From assembly GCF_003385595.1 (NCBI RefSeq), contig NZ_QNUE01000022.1, positions 1 to 54,892 of the forward strand: a DNA stretch of 54,892 nt, written 5' to 3'. This DNA is from Chryseobacterium flavum (GTDB lineage Bacteria; Bacteroidota; Bacteroidia; Flavobacteriales; Weeksellaceae). The notes beneath the pieces are model-generated. The model worked only from the letters and a program-made list of their open reading frames with translations. It did no database searches and was not told the DNA's origin. Shown here in pieces: positions 41,370 through 50,490 of the stretch (within the stretch, counting starts at the first letter, position 1; every line of letters begins with the position of its first letter). The translations under genes and the position numbers were made by a program.

Positions 41370-43256
41370 ATGTCACAAGAAATAAATCCAACCTATTCCG
41401 AAGATAATATCAGAACCCTCGATTGGCAGGAACACATCCGTTTGCGCCCCGGTATGTATATCGGGAAGCTCGGTGATGGTTCTTCTGCTGATGACGGTAT
41501 TTATATCCTGTTAAAAGAAATCCTTGATAACTCTATTGACGAGTTCAGGATGAAAGCCGGAAAAAGAATTGAAATAAAACTGGATGATGGTAAAGTTACG
41601 ATCCGGGATTTTGGACGTGGAATTCCATTGGGGAAAGTAGTGGATGCTGTATCCAAAATGAATACCGGCGGTAAGTACGACAGTAAAGCGTTCAAGAAAT
41701 CAGTCGGGCTGAACGGGGTGGGTACCAAAGCTGTAAATGCTCTTTCGGACTATTTCAGGGTACGTTCTTTCCGTGACGGAAAAATGAAGGCTGCAGAATT
41801 TTCCCGCGGTCTCATTAAAGAAAATTTTGATGAAAAGGATACTTCTGACAGAAATGGTACAGAAATTTCCTTTATTCCTGATGGAGAAATATTCCTGCAT
41901 TTTAAGTACAGAAAAGAGTATATCGAGAGAATGCTCCGGAACTACGCTTATCTGAACCCCGGTTTGAAAATTATTTTCAACGGAGAAACATATTATTCTG
42001 AAAACGGTTTGAAGGACCTTTTGGAAGAAGAACTGGAAAGCGACATCCTTTATCCGATCGTCCATCTGAAAGATCATGATATTGAAGTTGCCATCACCCA
42101 TTCCGATAAATCCCAGACCGAAACTTACTTTTCGTTTGTAAACGGACAAAATACCACACAAGGGGGAACCCATCTGAATGCTTTCCGTGAGGCATACGTT
42201 AAAACAATCCGTGAATTCTTCAATAAGAGCTTTGATGCTTCCGATATCAGAAAATCCATTATTGCAGCAATCTCAATCAATGTAGAAGAGCCGGTTTTTG
42301 AATCCCAGACCAAAACAAAGCTTGGATCTAATGATATGGGACCCAATGGCCCAACGGTAAGAACTTTTATCATTGATTTTCTGAAAAGTAAACTTGATAA
42401 TTTCCTGCATAAGAATCCGGAAATTGCGGAAGCCATTCAGAGAAAAATCCTGATTTCTGAAAGAGAAAGAAAAGAACTTTCCGGAATTCAGAAACTGGCA
42501 AGGGAAAGAGCTAAAAAAGTTTCTCTCCATAATAAAAAGCTTCGTGACTGCAGACAGCATTACAATGATCAGAAGGCAGAAAGAAAAGGAGATACGCAGA
42601 TTTTCATTACCGAGGGAGATTCAGCATCCGGATCCATTACAAAGTCAAGGGATGTTGAAACACAGGCCGTATTTTCGTTAAAAGGAAAACCTTTGAACTG
42701 TTATGGCCTTACTAAGAAAGTGGTGTATGAAAATGAAGAATTCAACCTGCTTCAGGCAGCCTTAAATATTGAAGAAAGTCTGGAGGATCTGAGATATAAC
42801 CAGGTGATTATAGCAACTGATGCCGATGTAGACGGTATGCACATCCGTTTATTGATGATTACATTCTTTTTACAGTTTTTCCCTGATCTGATCAAAAACG
42901 GACACCTTTATATCCTACAGACCCCGTTATTCAGGGTAAGAAATAAAAAAGAAACAAGATACTGCTATACAGAAGCAGAAAGAATAAAAGCGTTAAATGA
43001 GCTTGGGAGAAATCCCGAAATTACCAGGTTTAAAGGGCTTGGAGAAATATCTCCCGATGAGTTTAAACATTTTATAGGAAAAGATATCCGGCTGGAGCCT
43101 GTAGTGGTAGGAAAAGATCAGACTATTGATCAGCTCCTTGAATTCTATATGGGAAAAAATACTCCGGACAGGCAGACTTTTATCCTTGAAAACCTGGTAG
43201 TAGAAGATGACACAGATATTGATAAAAAAGAAGTTTTGGATGAAGTGAAAAGCTAA
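41370..43256 (+). CDS. parE: DNA topoisomerase IV subunit B (ParE)
   Basis: 628 residues from the ATG at 41370. GHKL ATPase: EILDNSIDEF, DFGRGIP, GLNGVGTKAVNAL; transducer; TOPRIM with EGDSASGS and ATDADVDGMHIR. It is shorter than typical GyrB and lies with a parC-like gene, which in Flavobacteriia marks topoisomerase IV, the decatenase. A gyrB assignment is not excluded from sequence alone. In-frame TTG at 41355 lies in the second -7 box, so the ATG at 41370 is preferred. Confidence 0.92.
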   Translation: MSQEINPTYSEDNIRTLDWQEHIRLRPGMYIGKLGDGSSADDGIYILLKEILDNSIDEFRMKAGKRIEIKLDDGKVTIRDFGRGIPLGKVVDAVSKMNTGGKYDSKAFKKSVGLNGVGTKAVNALSDYFRVRSFRDGKMKAAEFSRGLIKENFDEKDTSDRNGTEISFIPDGEIFLHFKYRKEYIERMLRNYAYLNPGLKIIFNGETYYSENGLKDLLEEELESDILYPIVHLKDHDIEVAITHSDKSQTETYFSFVNGQNTTQGGTHLNAFREAYVKTIREFFNKSFDASDIRKSIIAAISINVEEPVFESQTKTKLGSNDMGPNGPTVRTFIIDFLKSKLDNFLHKNPEIAEAIQRKILISERERKELSGIQKLARERAKKVSLHNKKLRDCRQHYNDQKAERKGDTQIFITEGDSASGSITKSRDVETQAVFSLKGKPLNCYGLTKKVVYENEEFNLLQAALNIEESLEDLRYNQVIIATDADVDGMHIRLLMITFFLQFFPDLIKNGHLYILQTPLFRVRNKKETRYCYTEAERIKALNELGRNPEITRFKGLGEISPDEFKHFIGKDIRLEPVVVGKDQTIDQLLEFYMGKNTPDRQTFILENLVVEDDTDIDKKEVLDEVKS

Positions 43257-43299
43257 GGATCAAGAAATAAAAAACTGACTATAAACATTAACCAATCAA

Positions 43300-43776
43300 A
43301 TGAGACTAAGTAACCGTAACAAAGCTTCAGTTTATAACTTTGTCAATACGTTGCTGCTAATAGCTGTAGCATTAGGAATAGTAGTGTTTTTTGCCGACAG
43401 ACACAGGCTTAAAGCATTGGGAGACGAAAGTTATTTACTGATTATTGTTCCTGTCGTAATCTTGTTGGCGTTTCACCTGAACGGCAGGCAGATCTTTGAA
43501 TATGACAGTGACGGAGAAGCGTTAAACTTTAAAAACAGGAATATCATTCCTTTTTTGAATAAGCCGCTTTATGATGAATTTCCTAAATATAAACTGATAA
43601 AATATGAGGTAATCTGTATTTTTTTTATTAAACGATTATATGTCACCGTTTCAAGTAAGAATAATGGCTCTACTGTTTTAAAGTACCAGATTTCTTATTT
43701 GACTCAAAAAGAAGTAAACAATTTAAAATTCTCTCTGAATAAAGTAGTCAAAGCTAATAAAGAGAAAAAAGATTAA
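43300..43776 (+). CDS. Hypothetical membrane protein between parE and parC, 158 aa
   Basis: 158 residues. Two membrane segments near the N-terminus (FVNTLLLIAVALGIVVFF and SYLLIIVPVVILLAFHL), then a soluble part (IFEYDSDGEALNFKNRNIIPFLNKPLYDEFPKYKLIKYE) that resembles a PH-like beta domain, ending in a Lys-rich tail. It is 43 bases after parE and 7 bases before parC on the same strand, hence cotranscribed. The pattern parE-membrane protein-parC is common in Flavobacteriia, but no role in topology is known. Confidence 0.75.
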   Translation: MRLSNRNKASVYNFVNTLLLIAVALGIVVFFADRHRLKALGDESYLLIIVPVVILLAFHLNGRQIFEYDSDGEALNFKNRNIIPFLNKPLYDEFPKYKLIKYEVICIFFIKRLYVTVSSKNNGSTVLKYQISYLTQKEVNNLKFSLNKVVKANKEKKD

Positions 43777-43783
43777 AAAACAG

Positions 43784-46372
43784 ATGACAGAAGAATATTC
43801 GCATGAGGGAGAAAGCCTAAAGAAGGTTTCCGGACTTTATAAAGACTGGTTTCTGGATTATGCTTCCTATGTAATTCTGGATAGAGCTATCCCTTCGGTA
43901 TATGACGGGCTGAAGCCGGTTCAGCGAAGAATTATGCACTCTATGAGAGAGCTGGAAGACGGCCGGTACAATAAGGTGGCCAATATCGTGGGAAATACCA
44001 TGAAGTACCACCCGCACGGTGATGCTTCCATTACTGATGCCATGGTGCAGATCGGGCAAAAAGAACTGCTGATAGATACTCAGGGAAACTGGGGGAATAT
44101 CTATACAGGAGATTCTGCTGCTGCTGCAAGGTATATTGAAGCGAGACTGACCCCTTTTGCATTGGAAGTAGTGTTCAACCCTAAAACAACTGAGTGGACA
44201 AAATCCTATGATGGCAGAAATAATGAACCGATTGACCTTCCGGTAAAGTTTCCATTACTATTAGCTCAGGGAGTGGAAGGAATCGGGGTAGGACTTTCTA
44301 CTAAAATTCTTCCACATAACTTCAATGAACTGATCAATGCTTCCGTAGCTTATCTGAAAGGAAAGAAATTTGAACTTTATCCTGATTTCCTGACAGCCGG
44401 TTATCTGGATGTTTCCGAATATAATGACGGGCACAGGGGAGGAAAAGTGAGAGCCAGGGCAAAAATTACCCAGACAGATAAACATACGCTCGTTATTTCT
44501 GAACTTCCTTATTCAAAGACAACAAGTGACCTGATTGACTCTATTCTAAAAGCAAATGAGAAAGGGAAAATCAAGATCAAAAAGATTGAAGATAATACAT
44601 CAGATAAAGTAGAGATCCTGATTCATCTCCATAATGACGTTTCACCGGATAAGACGATTGATGCTCTGTATGCATTTACCGATTGCCAGGTGACTATTTC
44701 TCCCAATGCATGTGTGATTGTAGGTGATAAGCCGATGTTTATGAATGTTTCTGAGATCCTGAAAATGAATACGGATCATACGGTTTCATTGCTTAAAAAA
44801 GAGCTTGAAATAGAACTTCACGAATTGCAGGAAAGCTGGCATTTCTCCTCACTGGAAAGAATTTTCATTGAAAACAGGATCTATCATGATATTGAAGAGG
44901 TGAAAACCTGGGAAGATGTGCTAAAGACCATTGACAAAGGATTGAAACCTCATACCAAACATCTTTTACGAGCAGTAACGGAAGAAGATATTTTAAAATT
45001 AACCGAGATCAGAATCAAGAGAATCTCAAGATTTGATTTAGATAAGTTTAAAGAAAACATAGCTGCTCTTGAAGGTAAAATAGAGCAGGTAAAACATCAT
45101 CTGGCTAACCTGGTGGCATATGCTATTGAATACTATCTGAATATTCAGAAAAAGTATGGAAAAGACAGACAGAGAAGAACGGAACTTAGGATCTTTGATA
45201 CGATTGATGCGACAAAAGTAGCCGTAGCCAATGAAAAGTTCTATGTGAATTTTGAAGAAGGGTTTGTCGGGACATCTTTGAAAAAAGATCAGTATATGTT
45301 CGACTGTTCAGATATAGACGATATCATTACTTTCAGGAAAGATGGAAGCATGAAAGTGGTCAAAGTGGAGGCCAAAACATTTATAGGGAAAGATATTCTT
45401 CATGTTGCAGTCTGGAAGAAAAACGATAAAAGAACGGTGTATAATATGATTTACCGCGAAGGCAGGGAAGGACCGTATTATATGAAACGTTTTTCAGTAA
45501 CAGGGGTAACCAGAAATACAGATTATCCGTTGGCATCAGATAAAAAAGGTTCAGAAGTGCTTTATTTTTCAGCCAATCCGAATGGAGAAGCAGAAACAGT
45601 AACGGTGCTTTTAAAACCAAATCCAAGGATCAGGAAGAATAAAATGGAAATCAATTTTTCTGAACTGGCTATAAAGGGACGTGATTCCAAAGGAAATCTT
45701 GTAACCAAATATGCCGTGAAGAAAGTAGATTTGAAAGAAGAGGGAGTTTCTACACTGGCCCCGAGAAAGATCTGGTTTGATGATACTGTAAGAAGACTGA
45801 ATGCAGATGCAAGAGGTACATTGCTGGGAAGCTTTAAAGGCGATGACAAAATATTGACAATCAATACAAATGGAGAAGTAAAACTGGTTTCATTTGATCT
45901 AGGGAACCGTTTTGACGATGAATACCTGGTGTTGGAAAAATGGAAACCTGAGCAGCCGATCACCTGCATTTATTATGACGGGGAAAAGGATATTTACTTT
46001 ATCAAGAGATTCCTGCTGGAGAATACAGTAAATGTTCAGACCTTTATGCCATCCGACCACCCAAAATCATTCATTGAGAATGTTATTGTTGCGAATGATG
46101 CGACAGCAGAAATTATCTTTGCCAAAGATAAAGGAAAAGAACGTGATCCTGAAACCATCAATATTGATGAGTTCATTGCAGTAAAAGGAATAAAAGCAAT
46201 AGGAAACCAGTTTACTAAATTTAAAGTAAAAGCAATCAATATTACAATTCCGGAGCCTGCAGAAGAAGAACCGGAAGTGTATGAAGAGCCGGAACAAACC
46301 GGGGATACGGATGATGACGGAGGAATAATCGGTGATTTGTTCCAAAGTGATGAAAATAACGAAAATGAATAA
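43784..46372 (+). CDS. parC: DNA topoisomerase IV subunit A (ParC)
   Basis: 862 residues. Winged-helix domain with catalytic Tyr117 in SAAAARYIEARL; quinolone-region HPHGDAS (77-82); tower and coiled coil (about 350-470); C-terminal beta-pinwheel (about 520-810) without a canonical GyrA box, fitting ParC. The last 50 residues are a strongly acidic tail (EEEPEVYEEPEQTGDTDDDGG). With ParE it decatenates chromosomes. Seven bases after the membrane-protein gene, so one operon. Confidence 0.92.
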   Translation: MTEEYSHEGESLKKVSGLYKDWFLDYASYVILDRAIPSVYDGLKPVQRRIMHSMRELEDGRYNKVANIVGNTMKYHPHGDASITDAMVQIGQKELLIDTQGNWGNIYTGDSAAAARYIEARLTPFALEVVFNPKTTEWTKSYDGRNNEPIDLPVKFPLLLAQGVEGIGVGLSTKILPHNFNELINASVAYLKGKKFELYPDFLTAGYLDVSEYNDGHRGGKVRARAKITQTDKHTLVISELPYSKTTSDLIDSILKANEKGKIKIKKIEDNTSDKVEILIHLHNDVSPDKTIDALYAFTDCQVTISPNACVIVGDKPMFMNVSEILKMNTDHTVSLLKKELEIELHELQESWHFSSLERIFIENRIYHDIEEVKTWEDVLKTIDKGLKPHTKHLLRAVTEEDILKLTEIRIKRISRFDLDKFKENIAALEGKIEQVKHHLANLVAYAIEYYLNIQKKYGKDRQRRTELRIFDTIDATKVAVANEKFYVNFEEGFVGTSLKKDQYMFDCSDIDDIITFRKDGSMKVVKVEAKTFIGKDILHVAVWKKNDKRTVYNMIYREGREGPYYMKRFSVTGVTRNTDYPLASDKKGSEVLYFSANPNGEAETVTVLLKPNPRIRKNKMEINFSELAIKGRDSKGNLVTKYAVKKVDLKEEGVSTLAPRKIWFDDTVRRLNADARGTLLGSFKGDDKILTINTNGEVKLVSFDLGNRFDDEYLVLEKWKPEQPITCIYYDGEKDIYFIKRFLLENTVNVQTFMPSDHPKSFIENVIVANDATAEIIFAKDKGKERDPETINIDEFIAVKGIKAIGNQFTKFKVKAINITIPEPAEEEPEVYEEPEQTGDTDDDGGIIGDLFQSDENNENE

Positions 46373-46417
46373 AAATAAAGGTATTTTTCACATTTTCAAA
46401 TAAAGAAAAAAGATCAG

Positions 46418-47059
46418 ATGAATATAGTTGTTTTAATCATTATTGCTGTTACATGTATCTTTAGTTACATGGGATTCAACAATACAGGCCTGTTTGAAAA
46501 ATATAAATTTAATGTTGGAGCAATAGCGAACCGTAAAGAATATATAAGGCTGGTGAGTTCGGCATTTTTACATGCGGACTTTATGCATTTGTTCTTTAAT
46601 ATGCTTTCCCTGTATTTTTTTCAGGGAGTGGTTATTCATTTTTTTGGTGAAACAGGATTTCTGATTGTTTATTTCGGTTCAATGATTTTAGGAAACCTGT
46701 TCAGTTTGCAGATCTATAAAAAACAACCGTGGTATTCTGCTATTGGTGCATCCGGCGCTGTTTCGGGGATTATTTTTGCTTCCATAGCCATGGCTCCAAA
46801 TGAAATCAGTGTCAATTTTTTACCTGGATGGTTATTTGGAACGCTGTATTTTGGTTATTCGGTATATATGATGCTGAATCCGAAACAATGGGACAACCTT
46901 GGGCATGCTGCCCATTTAGGAGGAGCTTTCTTCGGACTCGTTTATTCCATTGTGATGCATCCTCAGCTGGCAATGAGTAATATGCTGTTCCTGGGTATAA
47001 TGTCACTTCCTTTAATCTATTTAGGGTATGAAATTTTTGTACGGAAACGAATAGGATAA
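46418..47059 (+). CDS. Rhomboid-family intramembrane serine protease
   Basis: 213 residues, six membrane helices. Catalytic Ser112 in GASGAVSG and His166 in GHAAHLGG; the oxyanion-side HLFFN (His57, Asn61) is also present. Minimal bacterial rhomboid without extra domains. Cuts single-pass membrane proteins within the bilayer. It lies 45 bases after parC on the same strand and 31 bases before the next gene, so may be read through from the par operon. Confidence 0.92.
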   Translation: MNIVVLIIIAVTCIFSYMGFNNTGLFEKYKFNVGAIANRKEYIRLVSSAFLHADFMHLFFNMLSLYFFQGVVIHFFGETGFLIVYFGSMILGNLFSLQIYKKQPWYSAIGASGAVSGIIFASIAMAPNEISVNFLPGWLFGTLYFGYSVYMMLNPKQWDNLGHAAHLGGAFFGLVYSIVMHPQLAMSNMLFLGIMSLPLIYLGYEIFVRKRIG

Positions 47060-47090
47060 AAGACTATTTTTACTGAAAATATCAAAACCA

Positions 47091-48194
47091 ATGAACACAT
47101 CAGAATTAAACAGTTTCATCGTGATACTTATCTATGGTTCATTGGTTTTGCTTTCCCTGCTGAAACTGACCAATCCTTTAAAGGTGAACAGAAAGGCAAA
47201 TTTCTGGTTTGGAATCTTCTTATTCCTCTGGTCTACTTTCTGGATGGATGAAGTTCTGTTTCTCATTACCGATTCAACAGTGGAGTTCCATTCCCTGTTT
47301 TTGGTTAAGTTGATTCAGTTTTTCACCCCTATTGTTTTTTACTTTAGTGTATTATTCTACACCAACCCCTCTTTTACCTTTAAAGTTACCGATGTAAAGT
47401 TTTTATTACTTCCGGTAGCCTTTCTGATTTGTCTTGTGCTGATTAAACTGGGATTTTTTACACCGTTTGACTATCTGAGTATTATTCTCATCCTTATCCA
47501 GGCATTATTTTATACCGGATATTCTTATATTACGATCAGAAGACATCAGAAAAAGATCCAGCAATTTTCTTCCAATACGGAAGGGATCAACCTGAACTGG
47601 CTGGAATACATTATTGTGGTTCTTTTTATCGTTAATATTATTTATGTAATCTATAATCTGTTATATGATCCTAAATCTTTAAACTTTTTCATTAATACCG
47701 TTTTCCTGATGGTGATTTACTGGGTTGCCTATTACTCGCTGAAGCAGAAAGAAATTTATCCTCTGGAGGAAAAACAAAGACAGGAATTAATTTCCATGAA
47801 TGAGAATCCTGATGAAGAAGAAGTAAAAAGAAAACTGATCACAGATGAAGAATTGATAAAAATTAAAACGCATCTGCAAAGTACAATGAACTCACAAAGA
47901 CCTTATCTTGACAGTGAGCTTAACCTTATTAAGCTTGCAGAAATGCTGTCCGTTTCCACCCATCACTTATCATATGTGATCAATACCGGTTTCGGAAAGA
48001 ACTTTTTCCAGTATGTCAATGAATACAGGATTGAATATGCTAAAAAGCTTTTGAAGGATACGGGCAGTAAATTTTCGATTCTTGGGATTGCCTATGAGTC
48101 GGGGTTCAATTCTAAAACGGCTTTTAATACAACCTTTAAAAAATTAACAGGACAAACCCCTTCAGAATTTAAAAAAATAAGTTCAGATTTATAA
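47091..48194 (+). CDS. Membrane-anchored AraC-type regulator
   Basis: 367 residues. About seven hydrophobic helices in the first 225 residues (FIVILIYGSLVLLSLL to INTVFLMVIYWVAYYSL), then a cytosolic linker and a C-terminal AraC double helix-turn-helix (LNLIKLAEMLSVSTHHLSYVINTGFGKNFFQYVNEYRIEYAKKLL, then SILGIAYESGFNSKTAFNTTFKKLTGQTPSEFKK). This 7TM-HTH arrangement is common in Bacteroidetes and is thought to sense an envelope or membrane signal and bind DNA while anchored. It precedes an SDR-epimerase pair on the same strand that could be its target. Confidence 0.9.
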   Translation: MNTSELNSFIVILIYGSLVLLSLLKLTNPLKVNRKANFWFGIFLFLWSTFWMDEVLFLITDSTVEFHSLFLVKLIQFFTPIVFYFSVLFYTNPSFTFKVTDVKFLLLPVAFLICLVLIKLGFFTPFDYLSIILILIQALFYTGYSYITIRRHQKKIQQFSSNTEGINLNWLEYIIVVLFIVNIIYVIYNLLYDPKSLNFFINTVFLMVIYWVAYYSLKQKEIYPLEEKQRQELISMNENPDEEEVKRKLITDEELIKIKTHLQSTMNSQRPYLDSELNLIKLAEMLSVSTHHLSYVINTGFGKNFFQYVNEYRIEYAKKLLKDTGSKFSILGIAYESGFNSKTAFNTTFKKLTGQTPSEFKKISSDL

Positions 48195-48312
48195 GTTTGA
48201 ACGTTTGTTTATTTTTAAATATCTGAATTTCAGTGTGTTTTTTATTTTTTGTTCTTAAGATAAAAACCTGTTCGTTCAGATAATTCTGAACATTACAACA
48301 ACGTTTTGACAA

Positions 48313-48320
48313 TAGCTTTG
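48313..48320 (+). promoter_or_regulatory. -7 promoter box (TAGCTTTG) of the SDR-epimerase pair
   Basis: Exact TANNTTTG match 18 bases before the ATG at 48339. Confidence 0.65.
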
Positions 48321-48338
48321 CTCCATAAAATTTGTTTT

Positions 48339-49124
48339 ATGGATATCAAAGAATCATATGCTGTAGTTACAGGAGCCAGCCAGGGTTTGGGAAAAGCATT
48401 TGCTGAAAATCTGGCAAAGAAAAAAATTAATCTTATCCTGGTAAGCCTTCCGGGGCAACATTTAAAAGAACTGACAAGAGAGCTTGAAATACACTATCAT
48501 ATTAAAGCCCATTATTATGAAGTAGATCTGTCCGTCAATGAAAATGTGATGAAGCTTACAGCATGGCTTAACGAATCTTTTGATGTTCATATTCTTATTA
48601 ATAACGCAGGACTTGGAGGAACTAAAAAATTTACAGAAGCCACCTCAGATTATATCAATACAATTCTTCAGGTAAATGTTACCGCAACCTCACTGATTAC
48701 CCATCAGCTGCTTCCCAACCTTTTGAGGCAGCCAAAAGCATATATTTTAAACGTTTCAAGTATGGCTGCCTTTTCTCCGATAGGATTTAAAACAGTATAT
48801 CCTGCATCGAAAACATTTATTCATTCATTTTCAAGGGGACTTCATGAAGAACTGAAAGGAACAAATGTTTTTGTAAGTGTGGTGAATCCGGGAGCAATGA
48901 AAACCAATACCGATGTTTGTAAAAGAATTGAGAAACAGGGCTTTTTAGGTAAATTAACATTACTGAATCCTGATAAAGTGGCCTCCAGGTGTATCCAACA
49001 GCTATTTAAAAAAGATTCCGTAATTATGGTAAATCCAATAAGCTGGCTGGTGATGAAAGTTTTACCGATCTGGATAAAGCTTCCTTTGATGACCCAGGCG
49101 ATAAAAAGAGAAATAGAAGCATGA
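48339..49124 (+). CDS. Short-chain dehydrogenase/reductase
   Basis: 261 residues from the ATG at 48339 (MDIKESYAVVTGASQGLGK); the frame is open to a TTG at 48306, upstream of the -7 box. TGASQGLG cofactor loop, NNAG in ILINNAGLGG, Ser in ILNVSSMAAFSP and Y-x-x-x-K in TVYPASKTFIHSF. The C-terminal VNPISWLVMKVLPIWIKLPL is hydrophobic, as in membrane-associated SDRs acting on lipids. Stop overlaps the start of the next gene (ATGA). Confidence 0.9.
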   Translation: MDIKESYAVVTGASQGLGKAFAENLAKKKINLILVSLPGQHLKELTRELEIHYHIKAHYYEVDLSVNENVMKLTAWLNESFDVHILINNAGLGGTKKFTEATSDYINTILQVNVTATSLITHQLLPNLLRQPKAYILNVSSMAAFSPIGFKTVYPASKTFIHSFSRGLHEELKGTNVFVSVVNPGAMKTNTDVCKRIEKQGFLGKLTLLNPDKVASRCIQQLFKKDSVIMVNPISWLVMKVLPIWIKLPLMTQAIKREIEA

Positions 49125-50089
49125 AAAAAGTTTTTGTAACCGGAGCTACGGGGCTTCTGGGAACCAATGTTGTCATTAAATTATTAAAAGATGGTTATTT
49201 TGTTTTTGCTTTGGTGCGCCAGAAAAGCAGCTATTTGGGCCAAAAGAACGAAAATCTGAAACTCATAGAAGGGGATCTGAACAGCGACATTTCTTTATTG
49301 TTAAAAGAAGTATATTGTTTTATTCATATAGCAGCCGAAACGCGCCAGAATCTGCTTCGGTATGAAGAATACAGAAAAGTAAACTATAATATGGTAGTAA
49401 ATTTATTTGAGCAGGCTAAAAACTGCGGAGTAAAAAAGTTTCTGTTTGTCAGTTCAGCCAATACGTTAGGATATGGAAATGCCTTACAGCCTGGAGATGA
49501 AAAAAACGGCTCCAGATACCCTTTTACAAGATCCTGGTATGCGCAAAGCAAACTGGAGGCTGAGAATTATCTCTTACAGGCTGATCATGAAATAGAACGG
49601 GTTATTTTGAATCCTACTTTTATGATCGGGGCTTATGACAGTAAACCAAGCTCAGGAAAAATAATTTTCTGGGCCTGGAAAAAGAAACTGGTCTTTTATC
49701 CAAAGGGAGGTAAAAATTTTGTTCATGTTGAAGATGTGGCAAACGGAATTATACAGGCTATAGAAAGGGGTAAAAGTGGGGAAAAATATTTGCTGGCAAA
49801 TGAAAATATGAATTACAGGGATTTTTTTAAAAAGGTAAACAAAATAACAGGCCAGTACCCTGTTATGATTCCGATTCCGAATCTCATATTAACTTTTTTA
49901 GGCTGGACAGGAGATGTTTTCAGAAAACTGAATATACAAACTAATCTTTCTTCACCCAATATGAAAGCACTTCAGATTCATAATTATTATTCCAACCTGA
50001 AATCAATAGCAGATTTAAAGATACAATATCAATCAGTAGATAAAGCTATTGAAGATGCTATTGAATATTTTAAAGTTAAGCATCAGTAA
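49121..50089 (+). CDS. NAD-dependent epimerase/dehydratase
   Basis: 322 residues, extended SDR: TGATGLLGTNVV cofactor loop, Ser/Thr in FLFVSSANTLGYG, Y-x-x-x-K as WYAQSKLEAENYL, and FVHVEDVANGI. Similar to dihydroflavonol-4-reductase/3-beta-hydroxysteroid-type members. Starts inside the stop of the preceding SDR (ATGA at 49121-49124), so the two are translationally coupled and probably act in one pathway, perhaps on a lipid or pigment intermediate; that is inference. Confidence 0.9.
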   Translation: MKKVFVTGATGLLGTNVVIKLLKDGYFVFALVRQKSSYLGQKNENLKLIEGDLNSDISLLLKEVYCFIHIAAETRQNLLRYEEYRKVNYNMVVNLFEQAKNCGVKKFLFVSSANTLGYGNALQPGDEKNGSRYPFTRSWYAQSKLEAENYLLQADHEIERVILNPTFMIGAYDSKPSSGKIIFWAWKKKLVFYPKGGKNFVHVEDVANGIIQAIERGKSGEKYLLANENMNYRDFFKKVNKITGQYPVMIPIPNLILTFLGWTGDVFRKLNIQTNLSSPNMKALQIHNYYSNLKSIADLKIQYQSVDKAIEDAIEYFKVKHQ

Positions 50090-50129
50090 AGCAATATCAC
50101 TTATAACCTATTCTTAATTGCAGAAAAGT

Positions 50130-50489
50130 CTATTTTGAAAGCTGTTCCAGTGCCTCTTCCAGCACTTCAACAAAAATAACATGTCCGGTTTTATTACTTT
50201 CAAAGATAAAATCCTTCATACTCTTGCTTCCGTATTTGTCAAAATTGCCTACAATAGCCAATCCTATACGATAGTTTGAGAATTTCTGGAGGATTTCTCC
50301 TGCTATTTTGGTTTTTAAATCGAAGAATTCCGGGGTAATATTTTTTTCATAAAGAATAACTTTGTCAAACCCCTGATAATAGATATTTCCCATAAGATCC
50401 AGCCCATCCTGTGCAGATTGTACAATCATATTGTCAGAAATAATTTCTGCAATTTTTATATTGTTGATTTCGTGTGGTTGAATAGTCAT
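50130..50489 (-). CDS. DUF4180 family protein
   Basis: 119 residues from the ATG at 50489; the frame extends further, but that would overlap the upstream hydrolase. NNIKIAEIISDNMIVQSAQDGLDLMGNIYYQGFDKVILYEKNI, FFDLKTKIAGEILQKFSNYRIGLAIVG and VIFVEVLEEALEQL match DUF4180, a small alpha/beta domain of unknown function often near regulators. Its ATG is one base after the hydrolase stop; end of the tsaC operon. Confidence 0.88.
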   Translation of the reverse strand: MTIQPHEINNIKIAEIISDNMIVQSAQDGLDLMGNIYYQGFDKVILYEKNITPEFFDLKTKIAGEILQKFSNYRIGLAIVGNFDKYGSKSMKDFIFESNKTGHVIFVEVLEEALEQLSK

Positions 50490-50490
50490 A

